Assembly: GCF_009377345.1 (NCBI RefSeq)
Contig: NZ_WBSL01000009.1
Span: 18,002-82,001 of the forward strand
Direction of reading: 5' to 3'
Length of the DNA stretch: 64,000 bases
DNA from: Deinococcus terrestris
Lineage (GTDB): Bacteria; Deinococcota; Deinococci; Deinococcales; Deinococcaceae
Part shown: piece after piece, positions 39,797 through 50,283 of the stretch
Numbering within the stretch: position 1 is the first letter of the stretch
Layout: each line of letters begins with the position of its first letter
Notes under the pieces: generated by a model
Databases searched by the model: none
Told to the model about the DNA's origin: nothing
Seen by the model: only the letters and a program-made list of their open reading frames with translations
Translations under genes and position numbers: made by a program

Positions 39797-40765
39797 TTAG
39801 GCCCGCTCCGACGGCAGACTTTCCAGAGTGGCCGGAAGGATTCCCCCCAGCGCCACCCACGCCGAGAGCAGGTCGTCGGGCGCGGGGGCGTGAAGGTGCA
39901 GCGCCTCGCCCGTCGCGGGGTGGGGCAGCGTCAGGAAATGGGCGTGCAGGGCGTGTCGCCCGATGGCCTGACTCTCCCGCCCATAGACGGGGTCGCCCAG
40001 AATCGGACTGCCGAGGTGCGCGAGGTGGACGCGAATCTGATGGGTGCGGCCGGTGCGCGGCTGGGCACGGACGAGCGCCAGCGTGCGCCCGTGCCCGTCC
40101 GGATGGGCCTCCAGCGGGGTAAATCGGGTCTGCGCCTCGCGGGGATTGGCCCCGCCCACCGTCATCCGCTGCCGGGCGGTGGGATGGCGGCCGATGGGCG
40201 CACTCACGTTGACCGGCCCGTCCGCCTTCCACGTTCCGGCGGCAATCGCCAGGTAGGTCTTGCGGGTGTCGCGGTCCTTGAAGGCCGCCGCGAGCCGGGC
40301 GTGGGCCTCCACCGTCTTGGCGACCACGATCACGCCGCTGGTGTCTCTGTCCAGCCGGTGCACGATGCCGGGGCGGTAACCGTCGGGTCCCTCGGCGCCG
40401 GGCTGCTCGGGGAGGGTCATGCGGCCCAGCAGCGCGTTCACGAGCGTGCCAGAGGTGACGCCGGGGGCCGGGTGGGTCACCATGCCGGGTGGCTTGTTCA
40501 CGGCGATGAGGAAGTCGTCCTCGTACAGCACGTCGAGGGGCACCGCTTCGGGGGCGACGGTCGCGTCGGGTGGAGGGGGTGGGCGCACGGTCAGGGCCTC
40601 GCCGCCCCTGAGCTTGAGGCTGGCTTTGGTCGCAGGTTGCCCCCCCACCGCCACATGCCCACCCGCGATCCACCCGGCGACCTGCGAGCGGCTGACCCCG
40701 GTGAGGTCGGCGAGCACCGCGTCGAGGCGGCCCGGCGCGGCGGTGAAGGAAAGCGGCTCGGTCAC
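39797..40765 (-). CDS. rluD: Ribosomal large subunit pseudouridine synthase, RluD family
   Basis: 322 aa from GTG 40765; no ATG is available near the conserved start. An S4-like domain covers residues about 10-65 (GRLDAVLADLTGVSRSQVAGWIAGGHVAVGG) and the catalytic domain holds the Asp motif GIVHRLDRDTSGVIVVAK and RTGRTHQIRVHLAHLGSPILGDPVYG. It makes pseudouridines in 23S rRNA. Last gene of the leftward prfA operon. Confidence 0.88.
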   Translation of the reverse strand: MTEPLSFTAAPGRLDAVLADLTGVSRSQVAGWIAGGHVAVGGQPATKASLKLRGGEALTVRPPPPPDATVAPEAVPLDVLYEDDFLIAVNKPPGMVTHPAPGVTSGTLVNALLGRMTLPEQPGAEGPDGYRPGIVHRLDRDTSGVIVVAKTVEAHARLAAAFKDRDTRKTYLAIAAGTWKADGPVNVSAPIGRHPTARQRMTVGGANPREAQTRFTPLEAHPDGHGRTLALVRAQPRTGRTHQIRVHLAHLGSPILGDPVYGRESQAIGRHALHAHFLTLPHPATGEALHLHAPAPDDLLSAWVALGGILPATLESLPSERA

Positions 40766-40791
40766 GCGGGGCAGTGTAAATCCTGGGGGAG

Positions 40792-41274
40792 CTAACCCTC
40801 GCGGGCCAGCGCCAGGGCTTCCAGCGCGTCGGCCAGCTCCGCGACAGACAGGCGGCCCGAATCCAGTTCGAGGTTGGCCCCGGCCCGCAGGAGGGGTTCG
40901 ACCGTCTCCAGGTAGCCCAGCACCTCCGCCTGCTCCGCTTCGGTCTTGCCATAGGGATTGTCCGTGCGCGTCCGCAGCCGGGCGAGCAGCACGTCGGCCG
41001 GGGCGCTGAGAAGGACCACACGGTCGAAGCTGTCGTAAAAGGCGCCCTGATTGGACTTGCAGCCGCACACGAACAGGGGACGCGCCTCTTCAGCGAGCAG
41101 CGCCCGCATCGGCCCTTCGCGCCAGATCCAGTCGGGCTGGCCCTCGGCGTCGGTCGTCCACTCCGACCAGTCGTCGGTATCGGTGTCCACGGCTCGGAAG
41201 CCGCGCCGGGCGAGTTCGCGGACCACCGACGACTTGCCGGTGCCCGACATGCCCGTGATCAGGACGCGCCGCAT
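40792..41274 (-). CDS. Small P-loop kinase-like ATPase
   Basis: 160 aa from ATG 41274. Walker A at residues about 8-15 (GMSGTGKSS) and features of the adenylate/shikimate-kinase-like fold (VDTDTDDWSEW, FVCGCKSNQGAFYDSFDRVVLLSAP, LRTRTDNPYGKT). The substrate is not known. It lies between the NUDIX and rluD genes with small gaps, so it is part of that operon. Confidence 0.75.
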   Translation of the reverse strand: MRRVLITGMSGTGKSSVVRELARRGFRAVDTDTDDWSEWTTDAEGQPDWIWREGPMRALLAEEARPLFVCGCKSNQGAFYDSFDRVVLLSAPADVLLARLRTRTDNPYGKTEAEQAEVLGYLETVEPLLRAGANLELDSGRLSVAELADALEALALAREG

Positions 41275-41308
41275 GTGCCCGGCCACAAGGCAGCGAAGGA
41301 GACGCCCT

Positions 41309-42902
<1,594 letters not shown>

Positions 42903-43005
42903 GGCGGCCCAGCGCAGAACAGAACAGGGGTGGACACAGGCTTCATGGGGGCAGTCTACTGTCCGGCCCCCCGCGCGACCGGAAGGCAGGCAACAGGCCC
43001 GCAGC

Positions 43006-44013
43006 GTGCACACTGAAGCGGTGCAGACTGAAACAGCGAACAACGGGGGAACGCGGCGGGTGACGGTAGGGCTGCTGGGCTGCGGCACGGTGGGGCAAAA
43101 CGTGCTGCGCCTGCTGGAGCGGCGGCGGGGCGTCTTCGCCTCCATGGGTGTGGAGGTCGAGGTCGCGGGCGTGCTCGTGCGCGACCTGACCCGAGAGCGG
43201 GACGTGCCGCCAGGAACGCCCCTGCGCGACGACCCCGCCTTCTTGCAGGAGTGCGCGGTCGTCATCGAGGCGCTGGGAGGCATCGAGGCGCCGCTGGCGC
43301 TGCTCTCACCCTACCTGCGAAGCGGGCGGCCCGTCATCACCGCGAACAAGGCGCTGCTCGCCGAACGCTGGGACGACCTCCGCGAGCACGCCCTCGCCGG
43401 ACGGCTCTACTACGAGGCGGCGGTGATGGCCGGAACGCCCGTCATCGGCCCGATGAGCACGGTGCTGCGGGCGAGTACCTTCATCCGCCTTCAGGCCGTG
43501 CTGAATGGGACCTGCAACTATGTCCTCTCGCAGATGGAGGCCGGGAAGCCCTACGCCGACGCCCTCGCGCAGGCCCAGGCCCTCGGGTACGCGGAGGACC
43601 CGCCCACGCTGGATGTCGGCGGCTTTGACACCGCCCACAAGCTGACCGTACTGGCCCGCTTCTGTGCCCACGGGGACTTTCCGTATTCGGCGGTGGACAT
43701 TCAGGGCATCGAGGGCGTGACGCTGGAGCACGTGCAGGAGGCGAAGGCCGCCGGGCAGCGCATCAAGCTGGTGGCCGAACTGAGCCCGGATGGGGACGGC
43801 TGGCACGCCCAGGTCGCGCCCCAGCGCCTGCCCATGACCCACCCCCTGTGCAACGAGGGAGCCAGCCGCAACGCGCTGGTGTACGAGGGCGAGGAATGCG
43901 GGCCGCTGATCTTCGCCGGGGGCGGGGCGGGTGGGATGGTCACCGCTTCGGCGATGGTGGGCGACCTGCTGGACTGGGTGATCGGCTTTCCGGGGCACGT
44001 GCCGCTGCACTGA
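43006..44013 (+). CDS. hom: Homoserine dehydrogenase
   Basis: 335 aa from GTG 43006 (an in-frame GTG at 43021 is equally possible). N-terminal Rossmann domain [19 protein letters not shown], then the catalytic domain with [42 protein letters not shown] and [17 protein letters not shown]. It reduces aspartate semialdehyde to homoserine for Thr/Met synthesis. It lacks the C-terminal ACT domain of longer forms. Its stop lies 50 bp from the left attachment site of the integrated element. Confidence 0.94.
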   Translation: MHTEAVQTETANNGGTRRVTVGLLGCGTVGQNVLRLLERRRGVFASMGVEVEVAGVLVRDLTRERDVPPGTPLRDDPAFLQECAVVIEALGGIEAPLALLSPYLRSGRPVITANKALLAERWDDLREHALAGRLYYEAAVMAGTPVIGPMSTVLRASTFIRLQAVLNGTCNYVLSQMEAGKPYADALAQAQALGYAEDPPTLDVGGFDTAHKLTVLARFCAHGDFPYSAVDIQGIEGVTLEHVQEAKAAGQRIKLVAELSPDGDGWHAQVAPQRLPMTHPLCNEGASRNALVYEGEECGPLIFAGGGAGGMVTASAMVGDLLDWVIGFPGHVPLH

Positions 44014-44027
44014 GCGCGTGGGAAAGC

Positions 44028-44061
44028 GAACAGGACGCCGCATCAAAACGGCGTCCTGTTC
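44028..44061. terminator. Terminator shared by hom and the ancestral tRNA-Ala
   Basis: A perfect 13-bp stem (44028-44040 with 44049-44061) and 8-nt loop with an AAAA run. It follows hom directly and lies just beyond the remnant tRNA 3' end, so before integration it probably also ended the leftward tRNA transcript. Confidence 0.82.
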
Positions 44062-44065
44062 ATGG

Positions 44066-44111
<46 letters not shown>

Positions 44112-44232
44112 TCTAAATAGGGGTGTTTCGGCCTGTTCTCCACTTTTCGTCCTGTCTCGTTTTATGCGTCCTGGCGCGGCTCCCTTGCCCGGTCAACTTT
44201 CCGCTTCGTTCATAGAATACCGCTGTATGCTT

Positions 44233-44259
44233 CCCCGTTTTGGGGATGTTTTGGGGATG
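44233..44259. repeat. Putative integrase arm-type site, left
   Basis: Two tandem copies of a TTTTGGGGA motif. The 27-bp segment matches 62379-62405 with three differences (GTTTTGGGGATG against GTTTTGGGGACG), in the same orientation. It lies about 120 bp inside the left att core. Paired motifs near both ends of an integrated element are typical of integrase arm-binding sites. Confidence 0.65.
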
Positions 44260-44291
44260 AGGCGCAACGCCAGAGACAGAATGAAACGCAG

Positions 44292-44321
44292 TGGACATTA
44301 CTGCCCCCTAGCGGGTAGGAT
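44292..44321 (+). promoter_or_regulatory. Promoter for the first gene of the element
   Basis: TGGACA (44292-44297) and TAGGAT (44316-44321) are 18 bp apart, and the -10 box ends eight bases before the ATG at 44330. This suggests a leaderless or very short-leader transcript. Confidence 0.55.
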
Positions 44322-44329
44322 GTGCCGCA

Positions 44330-45370
44330 ATGAGCGCCAGGACACGCGGAGATAACACGGGGAACACGCTTGAGGCGTTTTCCCTTTCCGCTATTCCCGT
44401 ATTCCATAAGGTCCGCCTTATGGAGCGGGGACACATCCGGCGGCGGATTGTGGCGGGGGACGGTCCCGGGAACCTCGAGGAAATCCAGCAGGAAGTCAGG
44501 ACATTTACTTTCCCCGGTCCGGTGGGGGCCTGTTCCGCCGAGGGACTCGAGTTCCCGGACGCCGAGCAGGACCGGGCGCGAGTGCTGGCGCAGGTGAATG
44601 GCCCCACCCAGAGCGATAAGTTTTATTGGACCTGCAAACAGGTACGGGCGGCAATTCCCATTCCGACAAACGCCCGCGTGTGGGGCATGTGGCGTACTTC
44701 GCCCCGCCGAGCTGCTCGGAAGTGGAAGGCTCGAGCCTTCCCACTGTTTAACCGCCTCGAGGTGTCCACCGGGCTGCTGTTAGAGGCGGCAGACGCCCTC
44801 AAGCTGAGTAAGCAGGACCCCCAGGGGACAAACTCCCCAGCGGCTTATCTGGCCGCCTTCCCCGCAGAAGTCATGAACCGGGTTAGGGGAAACTCCCCCA
44901 GGTGGCGGGGGGCGCAGAATCACAAGCGCAGGAACTACGCCTATACGCGCCGCGCTATCAAAACTCCGCCCCGCCCCCGCCCGGTAGTAGTGGGGCGGGC
45001 ACAGTCGCGGATTCGGCAGATATTGGGATGCGATTCGCCGGGGGCGTATGCCCGGGCGCACCTCACCCTTTCCCGCGCTGCGGTGGGTAAACATCGCACG
45101 CTGGCCCACCTTGCCACGGCATTTATCCGCCGGGTTCGGCAGCTTGCCCGAGTTGACCTAAACGCCCTCCGGGTTCTGCTCCGCACACTCCGGGAACTCC
45201 GCGCCGAGTTGGGTACGTTTGCTGGATACGTCGGGCAACTGTACGCGGAAACCTTCCGTATCTACCTTGAGGCTCTCTCTAAGCGGGAACCCCCCGCCGA
45301 GCAGGTCCCCCGCCCCCCGGACCTGCTCCCGCTCCCGCCCGCTGCTCCCCTAGCTCCCCCCGCCGCATAA
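44330..45370 (+). CDS. Arg-rich protein of unknown function
   Basis: 346 aa. Not recognised. It is rich in Arg and Ala, with a mixed N-terminal part, a strongly basic middle (RWRGAQNHKRRNYAYTRRAI) and a helical C-terminal part (VDLNALRVLLRTLRELRAEL) ending in a Pro-rich tail. The basic centre suggests nucleic acid binding. It is the first gene inside the left end and has its own promoter and a terminator after it (45472-45487), so it is a separate unit from the primase operon. Confidence 0.6.
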   Translation: MSARTRGDNTGNTLEAFSLSAIPVFHKVRLMERGHIRRRIVAGDGPGNLEEIQQEVRTFTFPGPVGACSAEGLEFPDAEQDRARVLAQVNGPTQSDKFYWTCKQVRAAIPIPTNARVWGMWRTSPRRAARKWKARAFPLFNRLEVSTGLLLEAADALKLSKQDPQGTNSPAAYLAAFPAEVMNRVRGNSPRWRGAQNHKRRNYAYTRRAIKTPPRPRPVVVGRAQSRIRQILGCDSPGAYARAHLTLSRAAVGKHRTLAHLATAFIRRVRQLARVDLNALRVLLRTLRELRAELGTFAGYVGQLYAETFRIYLEALSKREPPAEQVPRPPDLLPLPPAAPLAPPAA

Positions 45371-45471
45371 CTGGCGGTGGGCCTCCCGCCTCGAGCGCCT
45401 CCGGCTGCTCGGCGTGGCCCCATTAGCTCCCGGAAACGGGACGCCCTCTATTCCTTGCCCGCATGACGGGG

Positions 45472-45490
45472 AAGGGGGTCCCCCCTTTTT
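45472..45490 (+). terminator. Intrinsic terminator
   Basis: AAGGGG (45472-45477) pairs with CCCCTT (45482-45487) around a 4-nt loop, followed by TTT. It separates the 44330-45370 gene from the excisionase-primase operon. Confidence 0.65.
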
Positions 45491-45517
45491 CTCGGCGCGG
45501 CTCAGAGAGGCGCAGTT

Positions 45518-45760
45518 ATGACGATGACCCCCGCGTTTCGGGCCTTTGTTGCCCGCGAGTTTCACACCATTGACGAGGTTGCCGAGTTTGCCGGAATCGG
45601 CAGAGGGACCACCTATAAGGCGTTTCACGCCGGGGACCTCAAGGGCAAGCGGTACGGGCGGAGTATCAAAATCCGCACCCTTGACGCCCTGGCGTGGGCG
45701 GGGATTGACCCCGCCGAGCTGAGCAAAGTCGAGCGCCAGGACGCCGAGGAGCAGAAATGA
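45518..45760 (+). CDS. Excisionase-like helix-turn-helix protein
   Basis: 80 aa. A MerR-type/excisionase HTH is visible: FHTIDEVAEFAGIGRGTTYKAFHAGDLKGKRYGRSIKIRTLDALAWA, with the wing residues GRSIKI. Such small proteins bend DNA at att sites or regulate neighbouring promoters (AlpA-like). It starts a long run of overlapping genes (next start overlaps by 4 bp) ending at 51911. Confidence 0.72.
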   Translation: MTMTPAFRAFVAREFHTIDEVAEFAGIGRGTTYKAFHAGDLKGKRYGRSIKIRTLDALAWAGIDPAELSKVERQDAEEQK

Positions 45761-45981
45761 AGCGGCCCCCGGTGAGGGGGGCGGCGCGGGATGACGTGGG
45801 CAGCGTCCCCGCCAGTGTACGGAACTCCAGCGGCATGCGGCCCCACGTCCGCTCTCGGCTCGGGTCGCTGGCTCGGGAGTGCGTCCGGAGCGCCGAGGCC
45901 GGGGAGCTGACCGGCGCGGCCCTGGCGTTGCTCTCCGCCCTGTCTGACCTCGGGGTGAGGTCGGGCGGGGTGGGCGCATGA
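45757..45981 (+). CDS. Small protein of unknown function
   Basis: 74 aa, ATGA overlap with the excisionase-like gene and 4-bp overlap with the primase gene. A basic N-terminal half is followed by an Ala/Leu-rich helical segment (LARECVRSAEAGELTGAALALLSALSDLG). No family recognised. The overlaps on both sides are the main evidence that it is real. Confidence 0.5.
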   Translation: MKRPPVRGAARDDVGSVPASVRNSSGMRPHVRSRLGSLARECVRSAEAGELTGAALALLSALSDLGVRSGGVGA

Positions 45982-48900
45982 CCGGCGCGGGTGACGCGCT
46001 CCGGGCGGCGTATGGTGCCCCCGCAAACGCCCCCGCCGAGCTGCTCCGGCTGGCCTTCCCCGGGTGCGAGCCGAGGCCCGCCGGGGACGGTTCCGGGGTG
46101 ATGTGTGACCCCCGGGGCGGGGAGCACGCCGAGCGCACGCCCTCCTTTACGTTCTGGCGCGGGGAGCAGGACGGCGGAGCCATGTTCCAGCGGAAGGGGA
46201 CCGGCGAAACCTGGAACGCCCTGCAACTGCTCGAGCAGTTCGGAAACGGCGGCGCGGGCATGAGCCGGGCGGACGCGGCGGCCCTGCTGATTTCCCGGGC
46301 GGGCCTCGAGCGCCAGGACGCCGAGCAGGGAAACAGCTTCCGCCCCGGGGTCCGGGTGGGAGCGCCGAGCCTCGGGAAGCGCCTCCGGGAGCGCCAGGGG
46401 CAAGCGGTCCCCGTAGACGCACATAAGGCCCTGGTGGGGTGGGAACCGCTCAAGCGGTGGCACGCCGGGGAGGATGACCCCGGCCCCGCATGGAAGGCAC
46501 TCGAGGGCCGGGGGCTGCTCCCCGCCCTGGCGCTCGGGTTCCTCGAGGCATTCCGCCGGGACCCCCGGGGGCGCGGGCAGGGTTCCCGCTTGCTGACCCC
46601 GGAGGCCCTGGCGTTTAAGATCCGGGGACCGGAGGCGGGCACGGTGGCCGCCGTGAAGTACCGGAATCACGGGAGCGCCGAGCAGCTCGGGGCGGCGGGC
46701 CTAGACCGCTACGTGTACGCCAAAGGCCACAAGGGGACCCCCGCCCACACGTCCCCAGGCCTGACGGCTCCCGGGACTTCCGCCGAGGTATGGACGGAAG
46801 GGGAGCTAAACGGCGTGGCCTTCATGCTGGCGCTCGAGGCGGCGGGCCTGTCCGGGAGTGTGGGCGTTCAGGGCATGGCGGGAGCAACCGGAAACCCTCA
46901 CGTCCTGCATGACCTCACGGGCCGCCGGGTGTTCATTTATGCGGACCCGGACCCCGCCGGGGAGCAGGCCCGGACCCGGTGGGCGCGGCTGGCCGTCGAG
47001 GTGGGCGCGGTGCCGTACATGCTCCCACCCTTTACCCCCGGGGACCCGGGGGCGGACGCGGCGGACTTCCTCGGGCGGCTGTGGGACCCCGGAACACCGG
47101 AGGGGGAGCGGGCCGGAGCCGAGGTGCTCGGGGAATGGCTCTCCGCCCACATGCGGGACGCCGAGCCGTGGCAGGACCCCGAGGCGGGAGCCGGGAGCGG
47201 AGCCGAGTACGGGGAAGGGTTTCAGTCCTGGCCCTACAAAATCGAGGGCGGACAGGTCGGGAAGCTCAAGCGCAGTCAGGACAGCCCGGAGGACGCTTTT
47301 GAGTTCCGGCCCCTGCTCGGCTTCACGGCGCGGATTGTGGCGGAGGTGCTCCGGGACTCCGGGGACGGGAACCCCCTCCGGGTGTTTCAAATCGAGGGCC
47401 GGACCCCCGAGGGCCGCCCCCTCCCGGCGGTGGAAGTCCCCACGGGGAAGTTTTCCGCGATGGCGTGGCCTCTCGAGCATTGGGGCGCAGACGGTTTCGT
47501 TTACCCCGGCTCGAGCGTGAAGGATGAGGCGCGGGCGGCGCTGCTGAGCCTGTCGCGGGCCGCCGGGATGGACCGCCGGACCGTCTACACGCACACGGGA
47601 TGGATCCACCTTCCGGAGCATGGCCCGGTGTTCCTGACCGCCGGGGCCTGTATCGGCTCGGCGGGCACGGTGCCCGGGGTGGGGGTGTCCCTGCTCGGGA
47701 AGTTGCGCCACTACGCCCTCCCGGACCCGCCGGAGGGGGACGCCGAGCGGGAAGCGGTCCGCTCCGCCCTTGAGCTGCTCGAGCTGGGGCCGCCCTTCCT
47801 GCTGTTCCCGCTGCTCGGCGGGGTGTTCCGCGCCCCGCTCGGGAACGTCCGGTTTTCCGAGTGGCTCGAGAGCCGGACCGGGTGGGGAAAGTCCACCCTG
47901 GCGGCGGTCCTCCAGAGTTTCTACGGGACCGCATGGATAGAGCACTTTCCCCCGGCGGACTTTCAGAGCACAGACAACGCCCTGACACTCGGCGCATTCC
48001 TGGCGCGGGACGTGCTGTATGTGGCCGATGATTTCAAGCCCGAGGGGAGCCGCTCCGATGTGGACCGGGCACACGCGGCCCTGTCGCGCTTCCTGTCCTC
48101 GGCGGGGAACGGCGCGGGCCGGGACCGTATGACGGCGGACGCCCTCACGGTCCGCCAGGGCTACTACCCCCGGGGACTGGTGCTGGCGACGGCGGAGCAG
48201 GGACCCCGCAAGCATTCCGACGTGGCCCGGACCGTGGCCCTCACGGTGCCCGGTCCCCTGTTTGGTCCCGGCGGACCGGCGGACGGCTCGGCGCGATTCG
48301 ACGAGGCCCGGAGGAACGCCGAGGGAGGAACGTATGCCCGGGCTATGGCGGGGTTCCTCCGGTACGTGGCCGCCCACTTCCCGGCGGTCACGGGCGCGGC
48401 CCTGGCGGAGCGCGTGGCGCGGGCGGCGCGGGACTTTCCCGGCACCCACGGGCGGACCGCTCAGAATGCCGCCGAGCTGCTCGAGGGCTGGCGCGTGTTC
48501 CTGTCCTATGCCCGGGACTGCGGGGCGGTGTCGGAAGCGGAGGCGCTCTCCCTCGGGGAACAGGCGGCGGAGGCCCTCCGGGATACCTCGGCGGGGCAGG
48601 CGGCGGCCCTCGAGCATGTGGACCCCGTGACCCGCTTCCTCCCGCTGCTCTCGGGGCTGCTCCGCTCGGGAGCGGTGTTCCTCCGGGATGCGGACACGGG
48701 GGAAGCTCCTGGGTCGGACCTCGGGGCGGAGAGTCCGGACGCTCCGTCGGCGGGCTGGCGCTGGCGGCCCTACGGGGACCCCGCCGAGGGGAAAGGCACA
48801 TGGGAGACACGCCCCGGCGCGGTTCCGGTGGGGTTCCTCGGGGAGTACGGCGGGCAGACATACGCGCTGCTCGAGGCGTCCGCCTATGCCCAGGTCAACC

Positions 48901-49322
48901 GGGCCGCCGAGGGGGAAGGTCACGGCCTCCCGGCTCCCCGGTCACTGTGGCAGGGCCTCCGGGACCGGCACGCGCCGAGCGGGGACATGGTGGCGGAGTC
49001 CGGGAAGGCCACTTACCGGCGGGGCGTGTATGGGTGCGGGCCAAAGGAACGCATTCCCTTTTATAACTTTCTGTGGCCCCTCCCACTCCAGAAAAGGGAC
49101 GAAAGGGACACCGAGCAGGAAACGCCCTCCCACACGGGGAAAAGTGGTGTCCCTTTTCATCTCTTAGATAAGGGACACTTCTCTAGAAAAGGGACACCAC
49201 TCCCGGATTCTCCCTCTAGCACGGCCTTTTCTGGTGTCCCTTTTCTCCCCTCGGCGGAAACAGCCGTCCCTGACGCGGAAACTTCCGAGGAAGCGGACGC
49301 CCTCGAGGTGTTCAGCGTATGA
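45978..49322 (+). CDS. Toprim/DUF927-type primase-helicase
   Basis: 1114 aa. Residues about 10-110 resemble the zinc-free DNA-primase head (CEPRPAGDGSGVMCDPRGGEHAERTPSF). A Toprim domain follows: WTEGELNGVAFML (Glu 274) and FIYADPDPAGEQA (D323, D325). Residues about 400-800 form a DUF927-like ATPase with GWGKST at 635-640 and a Walker B LYVADDF. The last 80 residues are low-complexity and encode the iteron repeats at 49091-49245. It probably starts replication of the excised element, opening the origin and priming. Part of the excisionase operon. Confidence 0.78.
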   Translation: MTGAGDALRAAYGAPANAPAELLRLAFPGCEPRPAGDGSGVMCDPRGGEHAERTPSFTFWRGEQDGGAMFQRKGTGETWNALQLLEQFGNGGAGMSRADAAALLISRAGLERQDAEQGNSFRPGVRVGAPSLGKRLRERQGQAVPVDAHKALVGWEPLKRWHAGEDDPGPAWKALEGRGLLPALALGFLEAFRRDPRGRGQGSRLLTPEALAFKIRGPEAGTVAAVKYRNHGSAEQLGAAGLDRYVYAKGHKGTPAHTSPGLTAPGTSAEVWTEGELNGVAFMLALEAAGLSGSVGVQGMAGATGNPHVLHDLTGRRVFIYADPDPAGEQARTRWARLAVEVGAVPYMLPPFTPGDPGADAADFLGRLWDPGTPEGERAGAEVLGEWLSAHMRDAEPWQDPEAGAGSGAEYGEGFQSWPYKIEGGQVGKLKRSQDSPEDAFEFRPLLGFTARIVAEVLRDSGDGNPLRVFQIEGRTPEGRPLPAVEVPTGKFSAMAWPLEHWGADGFVYPGSSVKDEARAALLSLSRAAGMDRRTVYTHTGWIHLPEHGPVFLTAGACIGSAGTVPGVGVSLLGKLRHYALPDPPEGDAEREAVRSALELLELGPPFLLFPLLGGVFRAPLGNVRFSEWLESRTGWGKSTLAAVLQSFYGTAWIEHFPPADFQSTDNALTLGAFLARDVLYVADDFKPEGSRSDVDRAHAALSRFLSSAGNGAGRDRMTADALTVRQGYYPRGLVLATAEQGPRKHSDVARTVALTVPGPLFGPGGPADGSARFDEARRNAEGGTYARAMAGFLRYVAAHFPAVTGAALAERVARAARDFPGTHGRTAQNAAELLEGWRVFLSYARDCGAVSEAEALSLGEQAAEALRDTSAGQAAALEHVDPVTRFLPLLSGLLRSGAVFLRDADTGEAPGSDLGAESPDAPSAGWRWRPYGDPAEGKGTWETRPGAVPVGFLGEYGGQTYALLEASAYAQVNRAAEGEGHGLPAPRSLWQGLRDRHAPSGDMVAESGKATYRRGVYGCGPKERIPFYNFLWPLPLQKRDERDTEQETPSHTGKSGVPFHLLDKGHFSRKGTPLPDSPSSTAFSGVPFLPSAETAVPDAETSEEADALEVFSV
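49091..49245. repeat. Iteron cluster inside the primase gene (possible origin)
   Basis: Six copies of GGTGTCCCTTTTC or its complement GAAAAGGGACACC, some partial, in both orientations, at 49091-49100, 49101-49112, 49146-49158, 49169-49178, 49186-49199 and 49232-49245. Three of them form the T/C-run form and its complement. They fall in the low-complexity C-terminal coding part, so the coding constraint seems secondary. The same motif recurs at 60485-60669. Confidence 0.75.
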
Positions 49323-49858
49323 GGGCCGCCGAGGTTCCCGGCTTCCTGGCGGAGCTGGCGGCGCTCGGGGTGGCGGTTGAGCCGGACGGCCCGGACTCCC
49401 TCCGGGTCAAGGTCCCCCGGGCGGTGGTGAGTTCCGCCGAGATAGCGCGGCGGGTGCGGGCCGCTAAACCGGCCCTGCTCGAGCATTTTGCCCGGGCCGC
49501 TGCTCCCGCCGAGGGAGAAACGGGTGGGCGTGGCCTCTCCCCTGCTCGGCGTCCTGGCATTCCGGAGTGGGAAGGCTCCCCCGAGGTGTACGGCCCTGAC
49601 GCCCTCCCCCGGAAGCACGCCCCACCCCCTGAGCAGGCCCCGGAGGACCGGCCCCACGTCTCTCCGGTGAAGCTGTGCGGCGGCTGCGCTAGGTGGTCCC
49701 CGGACGTTCCCGGAGCGGAGGGCGGGAGCTGCTCGGCGGGGTGGGCGGCGCATGACCTCCCGCCCATGCCGGAACTCGGGCCGCTTCCCGTGACCTCGAG
49801 GGGGTCCCGCTGTTGGGCATGGGGCGGGAAGGGCTGGCGGAAGGCGGTCCGGGCATGA
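49319..49858 (+). CDS. TubC-N-like / Cys-rich protein
   Basis: 179 aa, ATGA overlap with the primase gene. Residues about 8-60 resemble a TubC N-terminal docking-like domain (FLAELAALGVAVEPDGPDSLRVKV, RRVRAAKPALLEHF), seen in other integrative-element proteins. The rest is Pro-rich with Cys residues placed like a zinc ribbon (LCGGCARWS, GGSCSAG, SRCWAWGG). Probably an accessory protein of the replication enzyme. Confidence 0.55.
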   Translation: MRAAEVPGFLAELAALGVAVEPDGPDSLRVKVPRAVVSSAEIARRVRAAKPALLEHFARAAAPAEGETGGRGLSPARRPGIPEWEGSPEVYGPDALPRKHAPPPEQAPEDRPHVSPVKLCGGCARWSPDVPGAEGGSCSAGWAAHDLPPMPELGPLPVTSRGSRCWAWGGKGWRKAVRA

Positions 49859-50145
49859 GGGCGGCACGCTCCCGCCGAGCAGCTCCGGCAGTGGTCAAAA
49901 CTGGTCATTTCCCGGACGCCCCCTCCCCCGCCGGGTACGTCCTGGCCCTGGCGCTGGCCCGCTCCCTCCCCATGCTGGCGGCCCTGCCGGTCCTGGCCTT
50001 CCTCCGCTCGGCGGAACCGGGTCCCCGGGAAGTCCGGGAGGCGCGGGCGGCCCTCGAGGGCGCGGGGTTGCTGCTTCCGGGCGGCAGTCTGACCGCCGAG
50101 GGAAGGGAAGCGGCGCGGGAGGCCCTTGCAACCCTGCTCCCGTAA
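49855..50145 (+). CDS. Small protein, possible winged helix
   Basis: 96 aa from ATG 49855 (ATGA overlap). Leu/Ala-rich helical pattern (YVLALALARSLPMLAALPVLAFL) followed by EVREARAALEGAGLLLPGGSLTAEGREAAREAL, which reads like a winged-helix recognition helix and wing. No family assigned. Confidence 0.45.
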   Translation: MRAARSRRAAPAVVKTGHFPDAPSPAGYVLALALARSLPMLAALPVLAFLRSAEPGPREVREARAALEGAGLLLPGGSLTAEGREAAREALATLLP

Positions 50146-50151
50146 ACGGCA

Positions 50152-50193
50152 GTTTCGGGGAAGGTTTGGGCACGTTTGGGAAGGTTTTGGCAC
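50152..50193. repeat. Two tandem 21-bp direct repeats
   Basis: GTTTCGGGGAAGGTTTGGG at 50152-50170 and GTTTGGGAAGGTTTTGG at 50174-50190 are imperfect tandem copies, each followed by a CAC triplet. They lie in the 138-bp gap before the 50284 gene, which otherwise shows no gene. Possible regulator or initiator sites. Confidence 0.55.
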
Positions 50194-50283
50194 ACGTCAC
50201 ACGCCCCGGAAGGCGTCCCCGAGCGGTCCGGGCAGCTCCCGGCCCCCGGGACCCCCCCCGGGTCAGAAAGGAAGGTGGGCAGA

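Noticed and set aside
45350..46642. 430-aa frame opposite the start of the primase gene
   Set aside because: Pro/Arg/Ser-rich antisense sequence with no domain.
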